46,152 nucleotides of DNA from Deltaproteobacteria bacterium (GCA_016784945.1 JADHTP010000002.1:1-46152); one strand, 5' to 3'. Positions 17,135 through 24,751 are shown, counted from the stretch's first letter. Notes: generated by a model from the sequence alone, not told the origin. Made by a program: numbers and translations.

Positions 17135-17163
17135 TATCTATCATCGGCCCTGCATGGTGTCAA
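17135..17163 (-). promoter_or_regulatory. Sigma-70-type promoter of tRNA-Gly
   Basis: On the minus strand TTGACA (17,163-17,158), a 17-nt spacer and TAGATA (17,140-17,135) lie just upstream of the tRNA. The predicted transcript start is about 14 nt before its first base. Confidence 0.8.
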
Positions 17164-17167
17164 GGCG

Positions 17168-17227
17168 TTGTAGGGCCGACCCACCCGGGTCGCCCGAGTG
17201 GGACGGACGGGTGTCCGCCATCTACAA
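17168..17227. repeat. Double-hairpin dispersed repeat, copy 2
   Basis: TTGTAGGG and CTACAA ends enclose two hairpins: GGGCCGACCC/CGGGTCGCCC, then a GGACGGAC/GTGTCCGCC palindrome. The layout matches the copies at 6,893 and 45,831, and the second hairpin is close to that of copy 1. It sits between the permease stop and the tRNA promoter. Confidence 0.75.
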
Positions 17228-17230
17228 GAA

Positions 17231-18742
17231 TCATGCGGTCTTCCGGGTGGCGAACAACAGTCCAGCCAGCAGGAGGCCGGTCAGGGTATAGGCCCCGGCC
17301 AGTTCCCAGGGCCGCGCGTCCCAGGCGCCGGGCAGGTAGAGGGCGCCGCTCGGGTCCACGGAATGGACCACGCCGAACAGGCTGAACAGGGCGAGCACTG
17401 TGAAAGTCACCACCAGGGCGCCCGCCCGGCGGTCCACGAGGAAGGCGAGGGCGGCGCCCCAGAGCATGGCCGTCAGGATGAATCCCTTGCCCAGCAGTCC
17501 GATGGTCGCGATCTGGGCGGCCAGCAGGGGGTCGGGTTGCGCCCCGGCCGCCATCAACTGGCCCGTGTAGATGGACACGAGGTAGGCCAGTACGGGAATC
17601 ATGGAAAAGGCCAGGGCCGAGATGTGCTTTCGTTCCGTGGCAGCAAAGGCCTGCACCGTGATCTCCAGGCCCACGAACAGGAGGATGGGCGCCACCACCA
17701 CCTCCGGCAACAGGTGCACGAGGGCCCCCAGCAGGCCCAGCATGCCGCCCAGACCCACCACTAGGCCCGTGGCCAGGGTATAACCGGACCGGGCGCCCAT
17801 GGCCTTGTAGGCCGGGTGTCCGATGTAGGGGGTGGACTGGGCCACGCCACCGAAGAGACCCGCCAGCAGTGTGGCCCCGGCCTCCACGAGAAGCACGTCC
17901 CGGGTGCGGTAGTCGTCCCCGGCCACCCGGGCCGACTCGGTGACGTTGATGCCGCCCACCACGGTGAGCAGGCCGAAGGGGATGGCGATGGGCAGGTAGT
18001 CGAGGGCGCCGGGCAGGCCCCGGAGCACTCGCTCGAACTCGGGCAGGGGCAGGTTGAGGCCCACGGTCAGGGCGGCTTCCCCGGCGGACGGTGCGTACAG
18101 GCCCAGCGCCCGGGTGACCCAGAACATGATGAGGCCGCAGACCACGGCGGCCAGGGCACCGGGGAATCGACCGGGCAGTGCGTGTTTGGCCACCAGGGCG
18201 AACAGGACAAGGCCGGTTGCGGTCAGGCCCACCACCGGGACCGAAAAGACCTTGAGCATGGGAAACAGGCCCAGCAGGGCCACGCCGAGCCCGGCCAGGG
18301 GACCCAGCAGTCCGGCGCGGGGGATCCACCGGAGCACGGCGTCACCGGCAAAGGACAGCACCAGCTTGGCCACACCCATGAGGACCAGGGTGGCCATGCC
18401 CACTTCCCAGGCGGTGTAGGGGTCGCCCGAGGCCAGGTAGGCCGGCCCCAGCACGGCGATGGCGATGCCGATGGTGGAGGGTGTGTCCAGGCCCAGGGGC
18501 ATTGCCGTGGCGTTGCGGCCCTTGCGCAGGGCCATCCAGGAGTAGGCCAGGTCCCCCACCAGTACGCCCAGGGCGGTGCCGGGCACCATGCGGGTCAGCA
18601 CGAAGTCGGCAGGGAACCCGAACACGGCGGTCAGGATCGCCGCCATCATCACCAGGTTGACCACGTTGTCGATGGCCAGGGCGAAGAAGGCGTTGATGTC
18701 GCCGAGGGAGAACAGGTGGGATGGTCTATGGTTCATGGTCAT
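17231..18742 (-). CDS. NCS2-like (xanthine/uracil/AzgA-related) membrane permease
   Basis: The 503-residue, highly hydrophobic protein has about 12-14 membrane segments. Its NCS2-type features include ALAIDNVVNLVMMAAIL near the N-terminus and IGIAIAVLGPAYLASGDPYTA, typical of this permease group. The substrate-region block is GGINVTESARVAGDDYRTRDVL, followed by GGVAQSTPYIGHPAYKAMGA. Nucleobase transport is the family role, but the exact substrate cannot be read. The start is unusual: both candidate ATGs (18,742 and 18,736) lie inside a heptanucleotide repeat array, with no ribosome site before them. An insertion has probably replaced the native 5' end. Confidence 0.8.
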   Translation of the reverse strand: MTMNHRPSHLFSLGDINAFFALAIDNVVNLVMMAAILTAVFGFPADFVLTRMVPGTALGVLVGDLAYSWMALRKGRNATAMPLGLDTPSTIGIAIAVLGPAYLASGDPYTAWEVGMATLVLMGVAKLVLSFAGDAVLRWIPRAGLLGPLAGLGVALLGLFPMLKVFSVPVVGLTATGLVLFALVAKHALPGRFPGALAAVVCGLIMFWVTRALGLYAPSAGEAALTVGLNLPLPEFERVLRGLPGALDYLPIAIPFGLLTVVGGINVTESARVAGDDYRTRDVLLVEAGATLLAGLFGGVAQSTPYIGHPAYKAMGARSGYTLATGLVVGLGGMLGLLGALVHLLPEVVVAPILLFVGLEITVQAFAATERKHISALAFSMIPVLAYLVSIYTGQLMAAGAQPDPLLAAQIATIGLLGKGFILTAMLWGAALAFLVDRRAGALVVTFTVLALFSLFGVVHSVDPSGALYLPGAWDARPWELAGAYTLTGLLLAGLLFATRKTA

Positions 18743-18794
18743 GGGTCAATAGTCGATAGTCGATAGTCGATAGTCAATAGTCAATAGTCAATAG
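18723..18794 (+). repeat. Left heptanucleotide array (GTCRATA units)
   Basis: Seven exact units of TCRATAG run from 18,746 to 18,794 (three TCGATAG between TCAATAG units). Three degenerate units in the same 7-nt phase (GGTCTAT, GGTTCAT, GGTCATG) extend the array to 18,723 over the permease start codons. Confidence 0.9.
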
Positions 18795-18817
18795 GTCAGG
18801 GCGGGGCGGCAAATGGT

Positions 18818-19186
18818 TTATTTGCAGACAGCTTCAACAGATGTTCTTAGCCCGTAGAGCATTCGTTCGACTTCGTGGGAAACAGCCAGAAGAGGCGCAG
18901 CGGAATGATCGCTCATATATCCAAGGTCCTTGCTCAGAAGAATCAGGTACCTGCTTTCGGCCATCGATCCTTCTGCGATATTCAGAAAATGAGCGAAGTC
19001 CCGACGAGATTTCCTTTTTGCGCCCTCAGCAATGTTTGTGGGTACCGAGACAGCCGCTCTTCTTAGTTGAGAGGTGATGCCGAACCGTTCGTTGACTGGA
19101 AAAGCACGAGTGGCTTTGTAGATCCGCAACGTCAGTTCGTGGCTTCTCTGCCAGACTTGCAGATCCTCGAAACGTTGTCCGTTCAC
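18818..19186 (-). CDS. Four-helix-bundle protein (S23/IVP, Avd-like family)
   Basis: The 122-residue protein is diagnostic of the four-helix-bundle (23S rRNA intervening-sequence protein) family. It opens with FEDLQVWQRSHELTLRIY, continues with GITSQLRRAAVSVPTNIAEG and RDFAHFLNIAEGSMAESRYL, and ends in a C-terminal amphipathic helix. Family members are small, basic, pentamer-forming bundles related to the Avd accessory protein of diversity-generating retroelements. They are found inside 23S rRNA insertions or, as here, alone. The start is GTG at 19,186 without a strong ribosome site. No reverse transcriptase or rRNA is nearby. Codon use is less GC-biased than its neighbours, which supports acquisition. 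The function of stand-alone members is unknown. Confidence 0.9.
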   Translation of the reverse strand: MNGQRFEDLQVWQRSHELTLRIYKATRAFPVNERFGITSQLRRAAVSVPTNIAEGAKRKSRRDFAHFLNIAEGSMAESRYLILLSKDLGYMSDHSAAPLLAVSHEVERMLYGLRTSVEAVCK

Positions 19187-19203
19187 ACTGATACTTCGCT
19201 GTC

Positions 19204-19235
19204 GACTATTGACTATGAACTATTGACTATCGACT
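19204..19235 (-). repeat. Right heptanucleotide array, inverted relative to the left one
   Basis: Units GACTATT, GACTATG, AACTATT, GACTATC and a partial GACT are the reverse complement of the left-array GTCRATA units. The array ends 6 nt before the ssb stop codon. Confidence 0.85.
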
Positions 19236-19240
19236 CTTCT

Positions 19241-19717
19241 CTAGAACGGCACATCGTCATCCGCGATGGCGGGCGGGGCGCCGGTATCGGTGCCCGCGGG
19301 TTCCACGAGGGAGGCTCCGCCGCCACCGCCGCCACCGCCGCCACCACCGCCACTGCCGCCGCCGTCGGACGGTCCCTGGCCACGTCCCGGGCCGCCCACG
19401 AACTGCACGTTCATGGCCACGATCTCCGTGGTGTAGCGCTTCTGGCCCTCGCGGTCTTCCCAGGTGCGGGTCTGGATGCGGCCTTCGATGAACACCGTGC
19501 GGCCCTTGCTGAGGTATTCCTTGCAGTGCTCCGCCTGCCGGCCCCACACCACGATCCGGTGCCACTCGGTCCGCTCCTGTCGGTTGCCCTGCTTGTCGTT
19601 CCACTGTTCGTTGGTGGCCACGTTGAAATTGGCCACGGATTGTCCGCTACCGGTGGTGGCCAACTCCGGGTCGCTGCCCAGGTTGCCCATGATGAAGGCC
19701 TTGTTGATGGACGCCAT
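19241..19717 (-). CDS. ssb: Single-stranded DNA-binding protein
   Basis: The 158 residues comprise an OB-fold, a disordered linker and an acidic tip. The OB-fold includes SINKAFIMGNLGSDPELA, ANFNVATNEQW and TEWHRIVVWGRQAEHCKEYL, with the conserved Trp/Phe DNA-stacking residues. The C-terminal DDDVPF recruits replication and repair partners. The linker is unusually pure glycine (a run of about a dozen Gly interrupted once by Ser). A GGAGG ribosome site precedes the ATG at 19,717. It lies downstream of lysC; its stop abuts the heptad-array unit. Confidence 0.97.
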   Translation of the reverse strand: MASINKAFIMGNLGSDPELATTGSGQSVANFNVATNEQWNDKQGNRQERTEWHRIVVWGRQAEHCKEYLSKGRTVFIEGRIQTRTWEDREGQKRYTTEIVAMNVQFVGGPGRGQGPSDGGGSGGGGGGGGGGGGASLVEPAGTDTGAPPAIADDDVPF

Positions 19718-19734
19718 TGTCAGTCCTCCGTATC

Positions 19735-19767
19735 AAAAATCCCGTCACTCCGCCGGACAGCCGGCGG
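19735..19767 (-). terminator. Hairpin with downstream T-run between lysC and ssb
   Basis: Arms CCGCCGG/CCGGCGG around a 4-nt loop (19,750-19,767) lie just after the lysC stop on the minus strand. TTTTT follows about 10 nt beyond the stem. The gap makes it an imperfect intrinsic terminator; attenuation of read-through into ssb is the likely effect. Confidence 0.4.
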
Positions 19768-19775
19768 CGAATGAT

Positions 19776-20990
19776 CTATCGGTCGCTATCCGAGTCTGTT
19801 TCGCTGCCGTTGACGCAGGTCGAGTGCAGGGCCCGAACCAGGCCGTCCACCTCGTCTCCGGGCACCAGCACCGTGACCGCGTTGGGCGTGGCCACCACGC
19901 CCAGGGGCCGGGCCAGTCCGGCCAGGCAATTCACCCAGTCACGACGGTCCGACACCGTGGACAGGGCATCACCTACCAGGGTCACCGTGCCCAGGTCCCG
20001 CACCAGGCGGGTTTCGCCCTCGAATCCTTCCAGTGCTTGGGTGAGCCTTTGCCCCACGTCAATTCCCTCGCGGTCCGAGTACACGAAAAGGTCCGCGCAC
20101 GAACCGCCGAACCCCGAACATACGTACAGGGGAGCGGGGTCGTCAAGGGACAGCAGGCGTTCCATGGCTCCGGTGCCGTCGGGCGGGGTCTGGACCTCCA
20201 GTGCCAGCACGTCCTGGCGGCTCGTGACCCCCGTGACGGCGCGTTCGTTGACGGGCGGGTTCGCCCGGACCACGGTCCCTACGGAACCGGGCTCGAAAGT
20301 GGATTTCGTGTACAAGGCGATGCCGGAGCGGCGGGCGAACTCCACGGCCTCGGCGTTCAAGACCCTGGCGCCGTGGCGGGCCAGGTTCAACATTTCGTCG
20401 TAGGTGACCTCGGACAGCTTCAGGGCATCCAGAACCACGCGAGGATCCGCCGTATGGACCGCCTCGATGTCCGAGTAGATCTCGCACTGCTGAGCGCCCA
20501 GAGCCGCCGCCAGGGCCACGGCCGTGGTGTCGCTGCCTCCCCGTCCCAGGGTGGTTATTTCGCGCTTGTAGCTGGTCCCCTGGAATCCGGCCACGATCAC
20601 CACCTTGCCGGCCTCCAGCTCGTCGGCCACCCGGAAGGGGCGCACCTCGATGATCCGGGCGTTGCTGTGACTGGCGCTGGTCATGATCCCGCACTGGGAA
20701 CCGGTAAACGAAATGGCGTCCACTCCCAGGGACTGGATGGCCATGCTCAAAAGGGCCGTGGTGATGCGTTCGCCCACGGTGAGAAGCATGTCCAGTTCAC
20801 GGGTGGAGGGGGACGGGTTGATCTCGGTGGCCATGGATAGGAGCGAGTCCGTGGTCTTGCCCATGGCCGAAACCACGGCCACCACGTCGTTGCCGGCTTT
20901 CCGGGTGTCCACGACCCGGCGTGCAACCAGCTTGATCCGGTCCGTGTCCGCAACAGAGGATCCGCCGAATTTCTGGACAATGACGGGCAT
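19776..20990 (-). CDS. lysC: Aspartate kinase
   Basis: The start is ATG 20,990, with AGGAG 6 nt upstream, giving 404 residues; a longer frame to 21,011 lacks a site. It catalyses ATP-dependent phosphorylation of aspartate, the first step to lysine, threonine and methionine. Visible motifs are the N-terminal KFGGSSVAD, the GERITTALLSMA block, FTGSQCGI, VAGFQG and TTLGRGGSDTTAVALAAALGA. The C-terminal 150 residues form the ACT-domain pair (VTGVTSRQDVLALEVQ and GTVTLVGDALSTV), so feedback control by an end product is likely. The gene lies upstream of ssb and diverges from the GTPase gene. Confidence 0.95.
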   Translation of the reverse strand: MPVIVQKFGGSSVADTDRIKLVARRVVDTRKAGNDVVAVVSAMGKTTDSLLSMATEINPSPSTRELDMLLTVGERITTALLSMAIQSLGVDAISFTGSQCGIMTSASHSNARIIEVRPFRVADELEAGKVVIVAGFQGTSYKREITTLGRGGSDTTAVALAAALGAQQCEIYSDIEAVHTADPRVVLDALKLSEVTYDEMLNLARHGARVLNAEAVEFARRSGIALYTKSTFEPGSVGTVVRANPPVNERAVTGVTSRQDVLALEVQTPPDGTGAMERLLSLDDPAPLYVCSGFGGSCADLFVYSDREGIDVGQRLTQALEGFEGETRLVRDLGTVTLVGDALSTVSDRRDWVNCLAGLARPLGVVATPNAVTVLVPGDEVDGLVRALHSTCVNGSETDSDSDR

Positions 20991-21050
20991 GGACGCTCCT
21001 GCTTTCGGCATGGAATATAGCAGAGAAATCGTCCGCCGTCGCCGGATCGA

Positions 21051-21079
21051 TTGACACCCGGAAGGTGCCGGTCTACAAA
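21051..21079 (+). promoter_or_regulatory. Promoter of the GTPase-fusion flavoprotein-radical SAM operon
   Basis: TTGACA (21,051-21,056) and TACAAA (21,074-21,079) are separated by exactly 17 nt. The predicted start of transcription is about 23 nt before the GTPase ATG. The region is divergent from lysC. Confidence 0.75.
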
Positions 21080-21108
21080 CACCGGGGACACCGTCTTAAG
21101 AGCCTGCG

Positions 21109-22104
21109 ATGCCCGCGAACCTCACAGCCCAGTACCTGGAGGCCGAAAGGAGATTCCGCGCCGCGAAGACCCCCGAAGAGAAGAAATCCGCCCTCGAGGA
21201 CATGATCGCCAAGCTCCCGAAGCACAAGGGCACCGAAAAGATGTTCGCGGACCTTAAATCCCGGCTGGCCAGGCTGAAGCGTGGCGAGGACAGCAAGTCA
21301 GGGGGCGCCAGACGGAGCAGCGAGTACACCATTCCCATCGAAGGCGCGGGCCAGGTGATGATGCTTGGCGCCCCCAACGCCGGGAAGACGGCCCTACTGG
21401 GCGCCATGAGCAATGCAGAGGTGGAGGTCACGGACTACCCGTTTTCCACCCATCGCCCGGCACCGGGCATGATGAAATACGAGGACGTGCCCTTCCAGTT
21501 GGTGGACACGCCTTCCATGGATCCCGATTTCATGGACCAGTTCCTGCCGCCCCTGATCCGGTGCGCCGACGCCGCCGTCCTGGTGGTGGACCTGTCGAGT
21601 CCCGACTGCCTGGACCAGCCCGGCTGGATCCTGTCCGCCATGCAGAAGGCGAACATCGAGCTGATCCGCGGCCTGGCGTCCTCGACCCCGAAGCAATCCG
21701 TTCCGAAACAACTGCCCACGTTGATGGTGGGCGCCAAGGCGGACCATCCCGACGCGGACACGGCCATGGAACTGTTGGGCGAAGTGCTGGGCGACCGGTT
21801 CCCCGTGGTGACGGTCTCGGTGGACCGTCCGGACACCCTGGACGCATTCTCCCGGGCGGTCTTCGACCTTTTCGGGATCGTGCGGGCCTATTCCAAGAGG
21901 CCTGGCCAGGAGGCGGACCGGAAGGCCCCCTTCCTGCTGCCCGTGGGGAGCACCGTCATCGACTTTGCCGAAAAGGTCCACCGGTCCTTTGCGGCGCGGT
22001 TCTCCTTCGCCCGGGGATGGGGGAGCGGCAAGTTCGAGGGCCAGCGCCTGGGGCCCGGTGACGTGGTGGAGGATGGGGACGTGATCGAGTTGCACACGAA
22101 GTGA
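21109..22104 (+). CDS. DRG/Obg-related GTPase with C-terminal TGS domain
   Basis: The 331-residue protein begins with a helical region rich in Lys and Arg. The G-domain follows, with G1 LGAPNAGKT (residues 87-94), a switch-I threonine context (VTDYPFSTHRP) and G3 LVDTPSMD. It ends in a TGS domain (FLLPVGSTVIDFAEKVHRSF ... VVEDGDVIELHT). DRG-family GTPases act on ribosomes or translation. Two motif changes stand out: G3 is DTPS rather than DxPG, and G4 reads GAKAD rather than NKxD, so nucleotide specificity may be altered. It is first in a three-gene operon: its stop overlaps the next ATG by one base, and the promoter is clear. Confidence 0.85.
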   Translation: MPANLTAQYLEAERRFRAAKTPEEKKSALEDMIAKLPKHKGTEKMFADLKSRLARLKRGEDSKSGGARRSSEYTIPIEGAGQVMMLGAPNAGKTALLGAMSNAEVEVTDYPFSTHRPAPGMMKYEDVPFQLVDTPSMDPDFMDQFLPPLIRCADAAVLVVDLSSPDCLDQPGWILSAMQKANIELIRGLASSTPKQSVPKQLPTLMVGAKADHPDADTAMELLGEVLGDRFPVVTVSVDRPDTLDAFSRAVFDLFGIVRAYSKRPGQEADRKAPFLLPVGSTVIDFAEKVHRSFAARFSFARGWGSGKFEGQRLGPGDVVEDGDVIELHTK

Positions 22105-23723
22105 TGCGAAAGACCCCCTATACCAACCCGGCCACCATCGGGACGGATGCCGAGGCCTGGCTGTCCTGCCTGGACGGCTACCTCCGTCACCCCGGTCCCG
22201 GTGACATGGCGTGCCCGGCCCTGGTGGTGCTGGACATGCAGCGCTATTTCCTGGATCCCAAGGGCCCGGCGTACCTGCCGGCCTCTACGGCGGTCCTGGG
22301 TAACGTTTTACGACTGGTCTCGACATTCCGAGGCGCTGGACTGCCCGTGGTGTTCACCCGCCACATGGATGCCGCCGATGAACGGGGGCGGGCCATGGAG
22401 AGGTGGTGGGGCCGCCGCCTGGAAGAAGGTTCGCCCTGGGTCGGCCTGGCCGACGGGATCACCGTGGAGCCCGGCTGCCGCGTGGTGGACAAGGTGTCCT
22501 ATTCCGCCTTCCGCGACACGGACCTGGGTGCCTTCCTGGCCGAAGAAGGCGTCCGGACCGTGGTGCTGACGGGTGTCCAGACCCACCTGTGCGTTGAAAC
22601 AACGGCTCGTGACGCCTTCCAACGGGGATTCGAAACGCTGGTGACCGTGGACGGGACGGCGGCCCCGGACCTGGACCTGCACCTGGGGTCCCTGCGGGCC
22701 CTGGGCCAGGGATTCGCCCGCGTGGTCACCACATCCGCCGTGGAAGAGGCGCTTTCGGGCCATCCCCCTTCCACCGAACCTGTTCCCGCGAAGACAACCG
22801 TCCCCGACGAGACGGTCCTCGACGTACTGGTACTGGGGGGTGGCCCTGCCGGCATTGCCGCCGCCGGCCAGACCCATCGCCTGGGGCTGGTCACCCGGCT
22901 GGTGGAGCGCGGGCGTTCCGGCGGACTGGTGAACGCGGCCCTGCGGGTGGAAAACTATCCGGGTTTTCCCGGCGGAATCAGCGGATGGGACCTGGCCGGG
23001 CGTTTCAGGGCCCAGGCCGGGGCAGTGGGCGTGGACTGGTGCCGGGGCGATGTGTTGGGATTGGAGAAGGGGGAGGCCGGTTTCGATGTGTCTCTCGCCG
23101 ACGGCGTCATCTTGAAGGCCCGGGTGGTGGTGGTGGCCACGGGGACCGTGCCACGGCGTCTGGGCATTCCCGGTGAAGACACCCAATCAGGCGACCGCGT
23201 GTTCTACCGGGTGGATGACACTCCGGGAACATCGCGCAATAGAAAGGCAATAATTGTGGGCGGGGGTGATTGTGCCCTTGATCAGGCCTTGCAACTCTGG
23301 CATAGGGGTTACCACGCTTCGGTCCTCGTCCGTGGGCGACGACCCCGGGCCTTGACCCTTCTTTCGTCCCGCGCGGGCGAGGCAGGGATCGAGATCCGCA
23401 ACGGGACCGCCGTGGAGGACATCCGCGGGGATGGTGGTGAACTGGTCCTGGCCACCCGCGGGCCCGAAGGGACCGACGAGTCCCGGTGCGACCTGGTTCT
23501 CGTGGCCGTGGGAAGGGCGCCGTGCCTGCCCCCGATGAGCGATGTCCTGAAAGGGGCAGCGGCGGCGGGAGCGGACAGCGTGGGACGGACAGGTGTCCCG
23601 GGCCTCTACATGGCCGGAGACTGCCGACGGGGATGGATACGACAGACAGCGGTTGCGGTGGGTGACGGCGTGGCATCGGCAATGGATGCCTGGCGTTACC
23701 TGGAAACGGGGAAGTGGAAGTGA
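22104..23723 (+). CDS. Isochorismatase-like hydrolase fused to a thioredoxin-reductase-like flavoprotein
   Basis: The 539-residue protein joins two enzymes. Residues 36-215 are a cysteine hydrolase of the isochorismatase/nicotinamidase fold, with the full catalytic triad: D44 (LVVLDMQRYF), K130 (VVDKVSYSAF) and C163 (GVQTHLCVETTARDA). Residues 238-539 are a thioredoxin-reductase-like FAD/NAD(P)H domain with VLVLGGGPAGIAAAG, ATGTVPRRLGIPG, IIVGGGDCALDQAL and GVPGLYMAGDC. The CxxC redox pair is absent: the segment between ATG and the second GGG motif has no cysteines. It therefore resembles ferredoxin-NADP reductases of the YumC type more than true thioredoxin reductases. The start at 22,104 overlaps the GTPase stop (TGATG). 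Confidence 0.85.
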   Translation: MRKTPYTNPATIGTDAEAWLSCLDGYLRHPGPGDMACPALVVLDMQRYFLDPKGPAYLPASTAVLGNVLRLVSTFRGAGLPVVFTRHMDAADERGRAMERWWGRRLEEGSPWVGLADGITVEPGCRVVDKVSYSAFRDTDLGAFLAEEGVRTVVLTGVQTHLCVETTARDAFQRGFETLVTVDGTAAPDLDLHLGSLRALGQGFARVVTTSAVEEALSGHPPSTEPVPAKTTVPDETVLDVLVLGGGPAGIAAAGQTHRLGLVTRLVERGRSGGLVNAALRVENYPGFPGGISGWDLAGRFRAQAGAVGVDWCRGDVLGLEKGEAGFDVSLADGVILKARVVVVATGTVPRRLGIPGEDTQSGDRVFYRVDDTPGTSRNRKAIIVGGGDCALDQALQLWHRGYHASVLVRGRRPRALTLLSSRAGEAGIEIRNGTAVEDIRGDGGELVLATRGPEGTDESRCDLVLVAVGRAPCLPPMSDVLKGAAAAGADSVGRTGVPGLYMAGDCRRGWIRQTAVAVGDGVASAMDAWRYLETGKWK

Positions 23724-23725
23724 CG

Positions 23726-24706
23726 ATGGCTCAGGCCCAGGCGCTGCAGGCTCAATCAGGCGTCTTGCCGGCCCGCGTGATCTCGGTCACGGGCCGCGAC
23801 GAGGCGGCCCTCGTCCACGTGGCCGAGTTGCGAGGGGACCCGGCCCTGCGGGTGGAATACGTGGACGCGGTGGATCCCCGGTATCCAAGGTCTGAAAAAT
23901 GGGTCGCCATACTGTCCACCCAGTTCGGCTGCCCTGTGGGCTGCCTGATGTGCGAGGCCGGGGGCTGGTACCGGGGCAACCTGTCGGTGGACGAAATCCT
24001 GTGGCAGGTGGATTCGGTCGTTTTCGGCCGATACCCGGACGGTCGGGTGCCTTCCGGGAAATTCAAGGTCCAGTTTGCCCGCATGGGCGAGCCCTCCCTG
24101 AACCCGGCGGTCCTGCAGGCCCTGCGTGAACTGCGCACACGGTACGACGCGCCGGGCCTGATTCCCTGTGTTGCCACCACGGCCCCTTGTTCCGCGTCCC
24201 GCTGGTTCAGCGACCTGCGGGACCTGAAGCGGGAGTTGTATACCGGCGGCGCCTTTCAATTGCAGTTCTCCGTGAATTCCACCGATGAAGGGATTCGGGA
24301 CCGCGTCATGCCCGTGAAAAAATGGCGTATGGAAGACATTGCCCGCTATGGCGAAGACTTCTTCCTGGCGGGGGACCGCAAGGTGGTCCTGAACTTTGCC
24401 CTGGCAAAGGGATGGCCCCTGAGCGTGCCACGCCTGGCGGCCGTTTTCGACCCGGAACGCTTCATCGTCAAAATCACCCCCCTGAACCCCACTGACCGGG
24501 CCGCCGAGGAGGGCATGGCCACGGTGCTCTACACGGACAGAGAACACGCCTGCGATCGGGTGGTTGATGAACTGTCGGCCCGGGGGTTCGAAACCATCAT
24601 CAGCATCGGTTCCGACGAGGAGATGGCCATCCGCAGCAACTGTGGTCAGGCGGTGGCCGTTGGGAGGGCCGCACAGGGCTTCCAGGGCCGTCCGGAATCG
24701 CTCTGA
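23726..24706 (+). CDS. Short RlmN-like radical SAM protein
   Basis: I use ATG 23,726, with GGAAG upstream; GTG 23,720 overlapping the previous stop is possible. The 326 residues contain the radical SAM motif CPVGCLMC (C69, C73, C76, the CX3CX2C spacing of RlmN/Cfr). Also present are RMGEPSLN (the GEP motif), SVNSTDEGIRDRVMPV, ITPLNPT and a C-terminal SNCGQAV (C306). C306 aligns with the methyl-carrying C355 of E. coli RlmN. The position equivalent to the resolving C118, seven residues before the first cluster cysteine, is Ile62. The N-terminal helical RNA-binding domain of RlmN is reduced. So it is a family relative whose chemistry may differ from C2 methylation of adenosine. Confidence 0.8.
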   Translation: MAQAQALQAQSGVLPARVISVTGRDEAALVHVAELRGDPALRVEYVDAVDPRYPRSEKWVAILSTQFGCPVGCLMCEAGGWYRGNLSVDEILWQVDSVVFGRYPDGRVPSGKFKVQFARMGEPSLNPAVLQALRELRTRYDAPGLIPCVATTAPCSASRWFSDLRDLKRELYTGGAFQLQFSVNSTDEGIRDRVMPVKKWRMEDIARYGEDFFLAGDRKVVLNFALAKGWPLSVPRLAAVFDPERFIVKITPLNPTDRAAEEGMATVLYTDREHACDRVVDELSARGFETIISIGSDEEMAIRSNCGQAVAVGRAAQGFQGRPESL

Positions 24707-24722
24707 TATCACCGCTTTATGC

Positions 24723-24751
24723 TTGAAACCAGCCGATCCTTCTGCTAACGT
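24723..24751 (+). promoter_or_regulatory. Promoter upstream of the pseudokinase gene
   Basis: TTGAAA (24,723-24,728) and TAACGT (24,746-24,751) have a 17-nt spacer. The ATG at 24,794 is preceded by AAAGGGG. No other gene lies in the 87-nt gap. Confidence 0.5.

Larger units (their letters stand above)
18723..19235. mobile_element. Candidate small mobile unit: inverted GTCNNNN heptad arrays flanking a four-helix-bundle gene
   Basis: A run of ten 7-nt units on the left and a five-unit run in inverted orientation on the right enclose a single 122-codon gene and nothing else. The unit fills the space between the ssb stop (19,241) and the permease start with almost no other sequence. It looks like an inserted cassette of about 0.5 kb. 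There is no transposase, no clear target-site duplication and no classical terminal repeat, so mobility is inferred from architecture only. Confidence 0.45.

Noticed and set aside
18746..18794. Heptad array as a CRISPR
   Set aside because: Units are 7 nt with no spacers and no cas genes nearby.
19241..19400. Glycine run of ssb as a frameshift or sequencing error
   Set aside because: The frame continues to a perfect DDDVPF tip, so the Gly-rich linker is real coding sequence.
23579..23612. A 17-nt match (GGGACGGACAGGTGTCC) to repeat copy 1 inside the fusion flavoprotein gene
   Set aside because: It encodes GRTGVPGLYMAGD, the normal conserved FAD-binding end of this family, and lacks the repeat ends. 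It is probably coincidence.
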